A stretch of 15,216 bases of DNA from Oceanospirillum sp964342385 (GTDB lineage: Bacteria > Pseudomonadota > Gammaproteobacteria > Pseudomonadales > Halomonadaceae), in assembly GCA_964342385.1 (NCBI GenBank), contig CAYFGP010000150.1:1-15216 (forward strand), written 5' to 3'. The notes below the pieces were generated by a model. That model ran no database searches and was not told where the DNA came from. It was given only the letters and a program-made list of their open reading frames with translations. The translations under genes were made by a program, and so were the position numbers. This document shows, piece by piece, positions 6,304 through 13,798 of this stretch. Every line of letters starts with the position of its first letter. Within the stretch, counting starts at the first letter, position 1.

Positions 6304-6897
6304 ATGAGTTTGACCTATGGTATTTACCTTTATCCTGAAGTGGCATCGCTGGACTTTGTAGGTCCATACGAGGCATTTGATCTGTCCTGCTATCTGCTGA
6401 AAAGTGGCCGTGTTGTGACCATTGCTGAAACGGATGAGCCTATCGTGTGTTCCAACGGTATGGAGGTAAAACCTCAGTTTACCTTCGATACTGCACCTGA
6501 GTTGGATATCCTGCTGGTGCCGGGGGCGAATAGCCTGGAAGCGGCGCTGAATAGTGAAAAAGCTATTGATTGGGTGCGTCAGCAAGCGGATAAAGTGCAG
6601 TTCACCACAGCGGTATGTACCGGGGCTTTGATTCTGCAAAAAGCAGGTCTATTAGCCGGTAAAAAGGCCACCACGCATTGGATGTTAACGGAGGCTTTAT
6701 CAGCCGATGAAAGCGTAACGGTAATGCCTGAGATGCGTTATGTGCGTGATGGTAATGTGGTGACCTCGCAAGGTGTCTCAGCGGGTATCGATATGTCGCT
6801 GTGGCTGTTGGGTGAGTTACATTCACCAGCTCATGCACGAGAAGTACGTAAAGTACTGCATTATGATCCGGCACCTCCGTATCAAGCTGAGGTTTAA
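6304..6897 (+). CDS. DJ-1/PfpI family protein, isonitrile hydratase-like
   Basis: A 197-residue cytoplasmic single-domain DJ-1/PfpI protein. I choose the ATG at 6304 because AGGAG (6292-6296) precedes it by 7 nt and the conserved fold begins at once. An upstream in-frame ATG at 6226 would add 26 residues without family resemblance. The nucleophile-elbow Cys105 is in TAVCTGALIL, and Asp17 is in SLDFVGPYEAF. KATTHW, GVSAGIDMSLWLL and the end LHYDPAPPYQAEV closely follow Pseudomonas isonitrile (isocyanide) hydratase, which turns isonitriles into N-formamides. Family members can also be glyoxalase III- or amidase-like enzymes, so the substrate is unproven. A GlxA-type regulator gene follows 82 bp downstream. 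Confidence 0.85.
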   Translation: MSLTYGIYLYPEVASLDFVGPYEAFDLSCYLLKSGRVVTIAETDEPIVCSNGMEVKPQFTFDTAPELDILLVPGANSLEAALNSEKAIDWVRQQADKVQFTTAVCTGALILQKAGLLAGKKATTHWMLTEALSADESVTVMPEMRYVRDGNVVTSQGVSAGIDMSLWLLGELHSPAHAREVRKVLHYDPAPPYQAEV

Positions 6898-6979
6898 GTC
6901 TGAAGATGGCTTCCTTACTCTTTCAATAAATATACCTTTTAGTTTTTGATTACTGAATGAAATAGGCCCCTCTGTCACT

Positions 6980-7942
6980 ATGAAACAGGTTGAGATCTTT
7001 CTTTATGATCAGGTTGTCGGCCTGGACGTGATGGGGCCTTTGGAAGTGTTTACCTCGGCTAATCATATTCGTCAGTTGCAGGGTAAAACTTCAGCCTATC
7101 AGGTGATGCTATCCGCTGAAGAAGAGGGCTTAGTTACCTTAAGTTCGGGTGTCCAGTTAAAAGCTGAAAGATCTGTCGTCCAGTCTGCTGACAATGATTA
7201 CTTTATGCTACCGGGAGGTTTTGTCGCACCTGATCTGGTTTTGAACACAGAACTGATTGAGACGTTATCTGCTAAGGCTCGATCAGCTAAGCGGCAGGTC
7301 TCTGTCTGTACGGGGGCTTTCCTATTAGCCGCTACGGGGCTGTTAGATGGTAAATCCTGCACCACACACTGGTACTATAGTGAGCGTTTGGCCGAGATGT
7401 TCCCTAAGGTTAAAGTGGATGCGGAGGCTATTTATATCCAACAAGGTAATGTCTATTCCAGTGCGGGTGTTAGCGCAGGCATTGATCTGTCATTAGCTCT
7501 GGTAGAACAGGATTACGGTGTTGAGGTAGCCATGGATGTGGCCAGAAGTCTGGTGCTCTATATGCGTCGTCCTGGTAGCCAATCTCAGTTCAGTGCCCCG
7601 GTGAGCTTGAGACAAAAAGCCGGTAATCATTTCTATCGTTTACATGATTGGTTGCTAGATAATTTATGCGCGGCATTATCAGTGGAGCAGATGGCTGAAT
7701 ATTGTCGTATGAGTCCAAGAAACTTTGCCCGTCGTTTTACTCAGGTTACAGGAATTACCCCTGCTAAATATCTGGAGCAGTTGCGTTTATCGCAGGCCAG
7801 AGGTTTGTTGGAAAGTACTCAATTGTCCGTAGAGGCTGTAGCGCTGGATACAGGCTTTGGCCGTGAGGAGCGTTTACGACGAGTATTTCTAAAAACGCTA
7901 GGCGTGACGCCCAGTATCTACCGACAACACTTCAACACTTGA
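6980..7942 (+). CDS. GlxA-family transcriptional regulator (DJ-1/PfpI plus AraC domain)
   Basis: A 320-residue two-domain regulator. Residues about 1-185 form a DJ-1/PfpI domain with LDVMGPLEVF (15-24), a retained elbow Cys110 in VSVCTGAFLL, TTHW and GVSAGIDLSLAL. Residues about 215-318 form the double helix-turn-helix of AraC proteins, with SVEQMAEYCRMSPRNFARRF and the second helix region ending GVTPSIYRQHF. In this family the first domain senses a small molecule and is generally not catalytic. Its first domain resembles the stand-alone DJ-1 protein encoded just upstream, so the pair may have arisen by duplication and may recognise the same or related compound. It probably regulates that gene. 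The ribosome-binding site is weak. Confidence 0.92.
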   Translation: MKQVEIFLYDQVVGLDVMGPLEVFTSANHIRQLQGKTSAYQVMLSAEEEGLVTLSSGVQLKAERSVVQSADNDYFMLPGGFVAPDLVLNTELIETLSAKARSAKRQVSVCTGAFLLAATGLLDGKSCTTHWYYSERLAEMFPKVKVDAEAIYIQQGNVYSSAGVSAGIDLSLALVEQDYGVEVAMDVARSLVLYMRRPGSQSQFSAPVSLRQKAGNHFYRLHDWLLDNLCAALSVEQMAEYCRMSPRNFARRFTQVTGITPAKYLEQLRLSQARGLLESTQLSVEAVALDTGFGREERLRRVFLKTLGVTPSIYRQHFNT

Positions 7943-7984
7943 TATCTGAATATTCATGCATAATGAAATGAAAACGCTTTGAAG

Positions 7985-8008
7985 TTTTCTGCCTTAAAGG
8001 TCAGAAAA
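7985..8008. repeat. Palindromic element after the GlxA gene
   Basis: TTTTCTG (7985-7991) pairs with CAGAAAA (8002-8008), and inside it CCTT (7992-7995) pairs with AAGG (7997-8000). It lies 43 bp after the GlxA stop and could end that transcript. The + strand has no T-tract after the stem, so it could equally be a protein site. Confidence 0.4.
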
Positions 8009-8106
8009 TCCGGCTCATCTTGTGCCTGAGGCTTGGTTGTACTGTTTGGCTTTGTGGTTTGGTTTTGTTGCTTGATTGTGGTTACAGGGTTTTAGCCCCG
8101 ACGAAC

Positions 8107-8168
8107 CTATCTACCTTCCTTCTAGCTACCTTCCTTCTAATCTATCTACCTTCCATCCATCCTTCCTT
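8107..8168 (+). repeat. Pyrimidine-rich imperfect repeat tract
   Basis: CTACCTTCC occurs at 8111, 8126 and 8146. The first two belong to a 15-bp unit, CTACCTTCCTTCTAG and CTACCTTCCTTCTAA, and the third runs into CATCCATCCTTCC. The strand is almost purine-free over about 60 bases. Such tracts are prone to slippage and can form unusual DNA structure. No function is evident. Confidence 0.6.
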
Positions 8169-8191
8169 TGCTTTTACTATCGGATAATTAC

Positions 8192-8226
8192 CCTGACACC
8201 CTGTGTCAGGAAAATTCCTCTATAAT
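8192..8226 (+). promoter_or_regulatory. Promoter with palindromic operator for the EAL sensor gene
   Basis: CCTGACAC (8192-8199) and GTGTCAGG (8203-8210) form a perfect 8-bp palindrome with a 3-nt centre. A perfect -10 box TATAAT lies at 8221-8226. No -35 box fits at 16-18 bp; the palindrome occupies that place instead. This is the picture of a promoter that depends on, or is blocked by, a regulator bound at the palindrome. No T-tract follows the palindrome on either strand, so it is not a terminator. Confidence 0.5.
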
Positions 8227-8364
8227 AGTGTCTAGAAGAAACGACAGTTTTGATATATAACGCGTCTCTTAAAATGTATGCAATAGGCTGTAATAGTCAA
8301 CTGTTATTGACCTGTTGTAACATTTTTATCAGCGTTTTATTTGAGTGAGTACAACGTCAGCCGG

Positions 8365-8446
8365 TCTTATTTGCTTGTGTGGCAGATAAGATGCATAGGA
8401 CAAGGGGAGTGCCAGTAAGCAAACACCAAGTATGTTTGTTTTTGGC
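8365..8446 (+). promoter_or_regulatory. Structured 5' leader with two hairpins
   Basis: Hairpin 1 pairs TCTTATTTGC (8365-8374) with GCAGATAAGA (8382-8391), 10 bp with one wobble and a 7-nt loop. Hairpin 2 pairs GCCAGTAA (8411-8418) with TTTTTGGC (8439-8446) around an inner CAAAC/GTTTG stem (8420-8424, 8434-8438). A purine-rich AAGGGGAG (8402-8409) lies between them. The start codon of the EAL gene is 42 nt further on and lacks a good Shine-Dalgarno of its own. I recognise no known riboswitch class. Confidence 0.4.
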
Positions 8447-8487
8447 ATAGCGTGGCACAGGATATTGGGAAGTATGGGCGTATCACA

Positions 8488-11466
8488 ATGAGTAACTCCT
8501 TTCTGCTTAAAAGATCTTTATGGTTATGGGGATTAGCCTGTCTGGCTGTATTGATTACCAGCAGTGTTTGGGCTGCTGATGGTTCTCTGGATCTAACTAA
8601 ATCAGAGCAACGTTGGCTGGATTCTCATCCCGAAATTTCACTGACTTTTGATGGTTTTAATCCTCCTTATCGTTTTGAAAATGAGCAGGGAGAGTTGAAG
8701 GGCTTTTCCGTTGATTTAATCAGACTGATTGGCAAACAAACCGGTATTGAGTTTGAACTGAATGTTAAACCCGGGGTGCTCAATGACAGCGTTTATAACC
8801 AGAGTGCTCAGGTGGATGTGGTTGCTACGGGGTTGCCTGAAACTGAAATTAGCTCAGACTTTTCACTGACTAAAGCCTATATTCAGAAACCCTTGGTTGT
8901 GATTACCCGAGCGGACAATAACACGATTAATCTGCGTGAAGAGGTTGCGGGTAAAACATTGGCGTTGATTCGCCATCATCCCTATGCCCAACGTATCTCA
9001 CAGCAATACCCTTCTGTTAAACCCTTATATGTCGATTCCATGTTGGAAGCGCTTAATGCCGTTTCCTTAGGTAATGCAGACGGTGCCGTGTCTTATCTGG
9101 GTGAGGGGCATTATTTTCGTAATAAGTATCAGATTACGAACCTGAAATATGCCACGGTTTACCAGAAACAGGCGGCCAGCGAACGTTTTGCTATTAGAAA
9201 GGACTGGCCTGAGTTGCATGGCATTATTAATAAGGCCCTGGCATCGATTTCTGATCGCCAACTGCAGCAGCTGCATAATAAATGGCTGCCTGTGGATTAT
9301 ATGGAGAACCTGGTTGATATCGGTTTAACCGAGGCAGAAAAACTATGGATTGCTCAACATCAGCAGATTATACGTTTAGGCGTTGATCCCGAGTTTGCCC
9401 CTTTTGAATATCTGGAAGATGGCCATTATCAAGGCATGGCCTCGGATTATGTCAAACTGCTTAATCAGCGCTTAGGTCTGAATATGCAGATTGTCGAAGG
9501 CATCGGCTGGAAAGAGGTAATTGATCGTACTGAACGCGGGGAAATTGATGTATTACCTGCGGTGGGTGTGACAGAAGAGCGGTCGGGTTATCTGTCGTTT
9601 ACCGATTCCTATCTCAGTTATCACCGGGTGATTGTGACTCGGGAAGATACGCCTTTTATCAGTGGCTTGCAGGATTTAAGTCAGCTGAGTGTGGCCGTAC
9701 AGGCCAATACCTCTCATCATGGTTATATCAAGGAGCATTCCGATATTCAGCCACAGCTGTACAAGACGTTACAGGATTCGTTGTTAGCGGTATCCGGCGG
9801 TGAGGTGGATAGTTTTGTTGGTAATGTGGCTTCTGCAACTTATTGGATTCGTAAACTCCATCTGAGCAATTTAAAGATAGCGGCTCCCGTGTCCAATGAT
9901 GTCCAAACTTTGCACTTTGCTGTACGTAAGGATTGGCCTGAGATGGTGAGAATTCTGCAGAAGGGACTGGATAGCATCAGTCCAATGCAGCGTAAGATGA
10001 TCTCTGAGAAATGGTTAGCAGTGGAATATAGTCCTACGATGGATTACAGCCTGCTGTGGCGAGTCGTCGGGGGCTTTTCTCTGTTGGTGATCACTGTTTT
10101 ATTGTGGAATGTGATGCTCAACCGAAAGGTGCAGCGGCGTACTTCTCAGTTGGAATATTCCGCCAGTTATGACCAGTTAACCGATCTACCTAACCGCTTT
10201 CTGGTTCAGGATCGTTTATCTCATTTGATTGATGATGCTCGTCGGGCCCAGAAAAAAGTGGCTTTGATCTCGGTGGATATCAACGACTTTAAAAAGATCA
10301 ACGAAGCCTTTGGCCATAAAACTGGCGACACGATTCTGAGTGAATTTGCGAATCGCTTAAAAAATATTTTGTCTGAGGGACAAACTGCAGGACGCTTAGG
10401 AGGAAATCAATTCCTGGTGGTACAGGGTAATCTAACGGATGTTGAAGATTCTGTGGCTCTGGCTGAGCGCATTATCAGCTGTACCCGGGATAAGTTTAAT
10501 AGCCTGGATCAACCGGTATCTCTTACGGTAGGACTGGGTATTTCACTCTATCCAAACGATGGTGATACGGCTGAGTTGCTGCTGAAATACGCTGATACAG
10601 CGACTCACTACGCCAAGGAGCAATCCCAGGGGTATGCTTTTTATACGGATAATCTGATTCGTAATGTATCTCGTAGGCTGGAGCTTGAACGCTATATGTT
10701 TGAAGCTTTGGCCAATAATGAATTTGAGGTGTACTTCCAGCCCAAAGTTGAGTCTGGTAGCCGACGTATTGTCAGTTTTGAGGCGTTACTGCGTTGGCAT
10801 AATAAAGAGATGGGGATGGTCTCGCCTGCAGAGTTTATCCCTATTGCCGAGAAAAATGGTTTAATCGAAGAGATTGGTCTGTTTGTGATGGAACAGTCTT
10901 TGGCTGCTTTGGAATACTGGCAGCATCGCTATCAAACCAGCTTCTCTATTGCTGTCAATTTATCGCCAATTCAGTTCCGTTCCGAAGATCTGATTCCGAC
11001 CATTGAATCCCTGATTTTGAACTATGGTTTGCGTAGTAAAAATATCGAGTTTGAGATTACCGAAGGCCTGTTGTTATCCGATTACCCTATGATTGAGGAG
11101 CAGCTACGGCGCTTGGAGTCCTTAGGGGTGACCTTGGCCATGGATGACTTTGGTACCGGATATTCTTCTCTGAGCTATCTGCGTAAATATAAGTTTGATA
11201 CGTTGAAGATTGATCGGGAATTTATCAGTGATTTGCCAACTGTCGAAGCGGATCGAAAGCTGGTTGCTGCAACGATTGCTATGGCCCATGAGCTAGGTAT
11301 GAAAGTTGTCGCTGAAGGTGTTGAGACCGAAGAGCAGTGTAATATCTTGGTGGAAAATAACTGCGATATTCTACAGGGTTGGTTGTTTAGTAAGGCTATG
11401 ACACTGAAAGATACGACCGCTATGTTAGATGGCCAGTATGAACAGATAGATGAAGTCGGGGTTTAG
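8488..11466 (+). CDS. Periplasmic-sensor c-di-GMP phosphodiesterase (two SBP domains, degenerate GGDEF, EAL)
   Basis: A 992-residue inner-membrane signalling protein. A signal peptide (about 1-29, ending SVWA) is followed by two tandem periplasmic substrate-binding domains of the bacterial family 3 type (about 35-265 and 280-514). A membrane helix (about 526-545) leads to cytoplasmic GGDEF (about 560-725) and EAL (about 735-980) domains. The GGDEF motif is degraded to GGNQF (638-642) and no RxxD inhibitory site precedes it, so cyclase activity is unlikely. The EAL domain keeps Glu765 of EALLRW, Asn824, Glu856/Glu859 of EITE, Asp886-Asp887 of DDFGTGYSS and Lys907, so it should hydrolyse c-di-GMP. 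The ligand is probably an amino acid or similar solute. I prefer the ATG at 8488, which directly precedes the signal peptide, over a GTG at 8452. It stops 8 bp from the convergent LysR gene. Confidence 0.93.
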   Translation: MSNSFLLKRSLWLWGLACLAVLITSSVWAADGSLDLTKSEQRWLDSHPEISLTFDGFNPPYRFENEQGELKGFSVDLIRLIGKQTGIEFELNVKPGVLNDSVYNQSAQVDVVATGLPETEISSDFSLTKAYIQKPLVVITRADNNTINLREEVAGKTLALIRHHPYAQRISQQYPSVKPLYVDSMLEALNAVSLGNADGAVSYLGEGHYFRNKYQITNLKYATVYQKQAASERFAIRKDWPELHGIINKALASISDRQLQQLHNKWLPVDYMENLVDIGLTEAEKLWIAQHQQIIRLGVDPEFAPFEYLEDGHYQGMASDYVKLLNQRLGLNMQIVEGIGWKEVIDRTERGEIDVLPAVGVTEERSGYLSFTDSYLSYHRVIVTREDTPFISGLQDLSQLSVAVQANTSHHGYIKEHSDIQPQLYKTLQDSLLAVSGGEVDSFVGNVASATYWIRKLHLSNLKIAAPVSNDVQTLHFAVRKDWPEMVRILQKGLDSISPMQRKMISEKWLAVEYSPTMDYSLLWRVVGGFSLLVITVLLWNVMLNRKVQRRTSQLEYSASYDQLTDLPNRFLVQDRLSHLIDDARRAQKKVALISVDINDFKKINEAFGHKTGDTILSEFANRLKNILSEGQTAGRLGGNQFLVVQGNLTDVEDSVALAERIISCTRDKFNSLDQPVSLTVGLGISLYPNDGDTAELLLKYADTATHYAKEQSQGYAFYTDNLIRNVSRRLELERYMFEALANNEFEVYFQPKVESGSRRIVSFEALLRWHNKEMGMVSPAEFIPIAEKNGLIEEIGLFVMEQSLAALEYWQHRYQTSFSIAVNLSPIQFRSEDLIPTIESLILNYGLRSKNIEFEITEGLLLSDYPMIEEQLRRLESLGVTLAMDDFGTGYSSLSYLRKYKFDTLKIDREFISDLPTVEADRKLVAATIAMAHELGMKVVAEGVETEEQCNILVENNCDILQGWLFSKAMTLKDTTAMLDGQYEQIDEVGV

Positions 11467-11474
11467 CGCCAAGG

Positions 11475-12398
11475 CTATTCCTTAATCCGCCGAGGGTGGC
11501 TGTAAATTGTCTGATAGACAAAATCTCGAAACCATTTATGTAGAGGGTCGTGGTGCATACGGGCGTGCCAAAACATAGAGATATCGATTGTGGGTATCTG
11601 AAAAGGCGCGTCCAGCACCGAAAAACGATCCAGGTCCACATAACGACGAATAAAGTTTGAAGGTAACAGAATCATAAAGTCGGTGCGGGCAATAATTTCC
11701 AGTGCCGCAAAGAAATGTGGCACTCGTACCGCAATCTTACGTGTCATGCCCTGTTTCGCTAATACTTCATCTATCTCACTCTTTCCACTGCCTGTGGGGC
11801 TGATCATGGCGTGGTCCTGCTGTAGGTAATCTTCCAGAGATATATAGTGTTCATGGGGATGACCACGACGTACCAGTACCTGAAAGTGGTCATGGGCCAC
11901 AACACGTTGGAATATATCTGCCGGAGGTTCGGTCGCCCCACCAATAATCAGATCGACTTTATTGTCTTCTAATTCGGTTAACAGGTTCGAGCGCCAGTCG
12001 AGGGCTGATAGCTGCACATTAGGTGCGGCTTTATTCAGCAAAGGAACAAGTCTCGGCAGAATACTGTGGCTGCCATAATCTGTCGTCGCCAAGCGTATGC
12101 TGCCCTGGTAGGTAGCCGGATCAAAGGCATCTGGAATCAGAAGTTCACTCACACCTTCCAATAACTTATTCAGCTGAGGCTGCAGTCGTTCAGCTTTTGT
12201 GGTGAGTGCCAGATGTTTACCTGACTTAACCAATAGAGGGTCATCAAACATTTGGCGTAGTTTCGCCAAGGTACGACTGACGGCTGATTGTGTCAGGTTG
12301 AGCTTTTCAGCGGTCTGAGTGACATGCTTCTCTTCTAACAGCACCTGAAGTGTTACCAGAGCATTGAGATCGAATTTCTTTAAGGTCTTGATATTCAT
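11475..12398 (-). CDS. LysR-family transcriptional regulator
   Basis: A 307-residue regulator of normal LysR length. The helix-turn-helix covers about residues 9-67, with QTAEKLNLTQSAVSRTLAKL and FDDPLLVKSG. The effector domain follows from about residue 95, opening with IRLATTDYGSHSILPRLVPLL and ending near WHARMHHDPLHKWFRDF. It is similar in layout to the first LysR protein of this window. The start ATG is preceded by GGGG at a usual distance. It lies divergent from the thioesterase/MaoC pair across 235 bp with a good T-N11-A dyad, so those two genes are its probable targets. Its stop is 8 bp from the stop of the convergent EAL gene. Confidence 0.92.
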   Translation of the reverse strand: MNIKTLKKFDLNALVTLQVLLEEKHVTQTAEKLNLTQSAVSRTLAKLRQMFDDPLLVKSGKHLALTTKAERLQPQLNKLLEGVSELLIPDAFDPATYQGSIRLATTDYGSHSILPRLVPLLNKAAPNVQLSALDWRSNLLTELEDNKVDLIIGGATEPPADIFQRVVAHDHFQVLVRRGHPHEHYISLEDYLQQDHAMISPTGSGKSEIDEVLAKQGMTRKIAVRVPHFFAALEIIARTDFMILLPSNFIRRYVDLDRFSVLDAPFQIPTIDISMFWHARMHHDPLHKWFRDFVYQTIYSHPRRIKE

Positions 12399-12480
12399 CG
12401 GTTACCCCAGATATCTGTAGGTGGCTATCCGTTCAGGCTGGTGTGTTTCGCATCAGGGTCATAGGCTATCTTAAATCTTG

Positions 12481-12495
12481 ATGATTAAGAATCAT
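12481..12495. promoter_or_regulatory. LysR-type operator between the second regulator and the thioesterase gene
   Basis: ATGATT (12481-12486) and AATCAT (12490-12495) are exact reverse complements around AAG, and the dyad obeys the T-N11-A rule (T12482, A12494). GATT (12496-12499) after it also makes AATCATGATT a palindrome. The site is 83 bp from the LysR start and 139 bp from the thioesterase start, in an A+T-rich part of the gap. Its outer half-sites are the same ATGATT/AATCAT found in the dyad at 129-165. Confidence 0.5.
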
Positions 12496-12633
12496 GATTT
12501 GTATTTAAATAATGAATTTAACTTATGCCTGAAAAGAGTCAACAATAGTTTCAATCTTGGTTCCACTGCATTTGAAGCATTTTCTGTCTCTTACTTGCCA
12601 GGATTATCTGTTTAAAAAATATCGGAGAAAACC

Positions 12634-13086
12634 ATGTCTCAATATGGTGATGCACTGTACCAGAAAGAGTTTGAAGTTCGTTGGGCTGATTGCGATGCCA
12701 ATCAGCATATGCGCCACAGTGCTTACGCCGATCTATGTGCCCATGCCCGGGTAGGTTTTATGAATCAGATTGGTATGACTGCTGAGTGGTTAAAGGAGCA
12801 GGGACTGGGTCCGGTACTGTTTAAGGAGCAAACGGAGTATTTTCGTGAGCTTTTTATGGGGGAGCAGGTCACAGTGACTCTGGAGCCCGGTGAGCCAACG
12901 GGATCCCTGAAATCTGTTGAGGTGATCAATAAAGTTTACCGCCAGAATGGCGAGCTGGCTGCAATACATAAAGCCGTTTTTGGTTGGTTTGATAGTGAAA
13001 AGCGTAAAGTGGTTGAGCTACCTGAGCGTATTCGTCAGGTATGCCTGTTGGAGTTTAAGGCATTGCCATCCGGTAATGATGCCTAA
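12634..13086 (+). CDS. Hotdog-fold acyl-CoA thioesterase (4HBT type)
   Basis: A 150-residue cytoplasmic protein of the 4-hydroxybenzoyl-CoA thioesterase/YbgC hotdog family, which hydrolyses acyl- or aroyl-CoA thioesters. The active-site region reads VRWADCDANQHMRHSAYADLCAHAR, with Asp21 in the position of the catalytic Asp of the Pseudomonas enzyme. The typical strand TEYFRELFMGEQVTV and the later KAVFGWFD are present. GGAG (12624-12627) lies 6 nt before the ATG. It is the first gene of a pair with a MaoC-type hydratase 56 bp downstream, divergent from a LysR regulator. The pair suggests processing of an acyl-CoA intermediate; the acyl group is unknown. Confidence 0.88.
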   Translation: MSQYGDALYQKEFEVRWADCDANQHMRHSAYADLCAHARVGFMNQIGMTAEWLKEQGLGPVLFKEQTEYFRELFMGEQVTVTLEPGEPTGSLKSVEVINKVYRQNGELAAIHKAVFGWFDSEKRKVVELPERIRQVCLLEFKALPSGNDA

Positions 13087-13142
13087 GTAGGTGCAAAAAA
13101 GAGCATCACAGAAACAGTAGACATACCCGACAGGAGAGATAC

Positions 13143-13589
13143 GTGGATCGATATTTAGATGATTTTGTGCAGGGTGAAGTGATTTCTGGCCCAGGTTTTA
13201 CGCTTAGCGAGGGCCAGGTGTTGGATTTTGCACTGACCTATGATCCTCAGCCATTTCACATAGATGCTCAGGCTGCTGCCGAAAGCCCTTATGGCGGACT
13301 AATCGCCAGTGGCTTTCAAACCCTGTCACTGTGTTTTCGTATGATTGTGCAGTCTGGTGTATTTAAAGCGGTCAGTATGGGTGGTCCAGGTATTGATGAG
13401 TTGCGTTTTTTAGCGCCTGTTCGACCTGGAGATACGATTACACCGAGTGCTGAGATTATTGAGGTGAAACCGTCTCGTTCAAAACCTGACCGCGGTGTAC
13501 TGCGCATTCAGTTTAGAGGTTATAACCAGCACAGAGATGAGGTGATCAGCTTTATCGTCATTATGATGGGGCGGCGGCGTCCAGAGTAG
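13143..13589 (+). CDS. MaoC-family (R)-specific enoyl-CoA hydratase-like protein
   Basis: A 148-residue single hotdog-domain protein of the MaoC dehydratase family, which adds water to or removes it from acyl-CoA thioesters. The hydratase motif is complete: YDPQPFHID with Asp34 and His39 as the catalytic pair, followed by SPYGGLIASGFQTLS that closes the site. FLAPVRPGDTITPSAEI is typical of the second half. It starts with GTG, supported by AGGAG at 13132-13136, 6 nt upstream. It follows the thioesterase gene by 56 bp and should share its promoter. Both products act on CoA thioesters, so they may serve one catabolic route under LysR control. Confidence 0.9.
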   Translation: MDRYLDDFVQGEVISGPGFTLSEGQVLDFALTYDPQPFHIDAQAAAESPYGGLIASGFQTLSLCFRMIVQSGVFKAVSMGGPGIDELRFLAPVRPGDTITPSAEIIEVKPSRSKPDRGVLRIQFRGYNQHRDEVISFIVIMMGRRRPE

Positions 13590-13754
13590 AGCGAGAAGTG
13601 TGCGCTGTTCTTTCTTCTCATATCTTGCATGGGGAATCGAAGTCTTTTTAGTAATGGATAACTATCTTGAAAACTACCGAATTCAAGCAATCAGTGTAGT
13701 CCAGTTCTCCATCGTACCAATTTGGGTGACATAGCCCGGCAATTGTTGTCATTC

Positions 13755-13786
13755 AACCCTGTTCACTTTTGAACAGGGTTTTTTTT
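13755..13786 (+). terminator. Strong rho-independent terminator
   Basis: AACCCTGTTC (13755-13764) and GAACAGGGTT (13771-13780) form a perfect 10-bp stem with a 6-nt loop, followed directly by TTTTTT. It lies 165 bp after the MaoC stop. It may end the thioesterase/MaoC transcript or an independent small RNA made from the space in front of it. Confidence 0.85.
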
Positions 13787-13798
13787 CGCCTTCATACA

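Larger units (their letters stand above)
7943..8487. other. Long regulatory region upstream of the EAL sensor gene
   Basis: A 545-bp stretch without a recognisable protein gene. In order it holds a 24-bp palindromic element just after the GlxA gene (7985-8008), a G/T-rich part (about 8030-8090), a pyrimidine repeat tract (8107-8168), a perfect 8-bp palindrome (8192-8210), a perfect -10 box (8221-8226) and a leader of about 255 nt with two hairpins. The leader length is estimated from the -10 box. Confidence 0.6.

Noticed and set aside
6253..6874. Two - strand frames antisense to the DJ-1 gene
   Set aside because: The + strand gene has all family motifs; the antisense products are histidine- and arginine-rich, as expected for accidental frames.
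8107..8168. Repeat tract as a CRISPR array
   Set aside because: The units are 15-20 bp, low-complexity and without unique spacers, and no cas genes are in view.
8233..8487. Leader of the EAL gene as a c-di-GMP riboswitch
   Set aside because: I looked for the conserved core of the GEMM class and other common classes and did not find it, despite the attractive gene context.
12557..12754. 65-codon + strand frame overlapping the thioesterase start
   Set aside because: It overlaps the thioesterase in another frame, lacks a ribosome-binding site and has no family resemblance.
13680..13760. Possible tRNA before the terminator
   Set aside because: No T-loop or anticodon-stem pattern and no CCA end could be found; only short hairpins are present.
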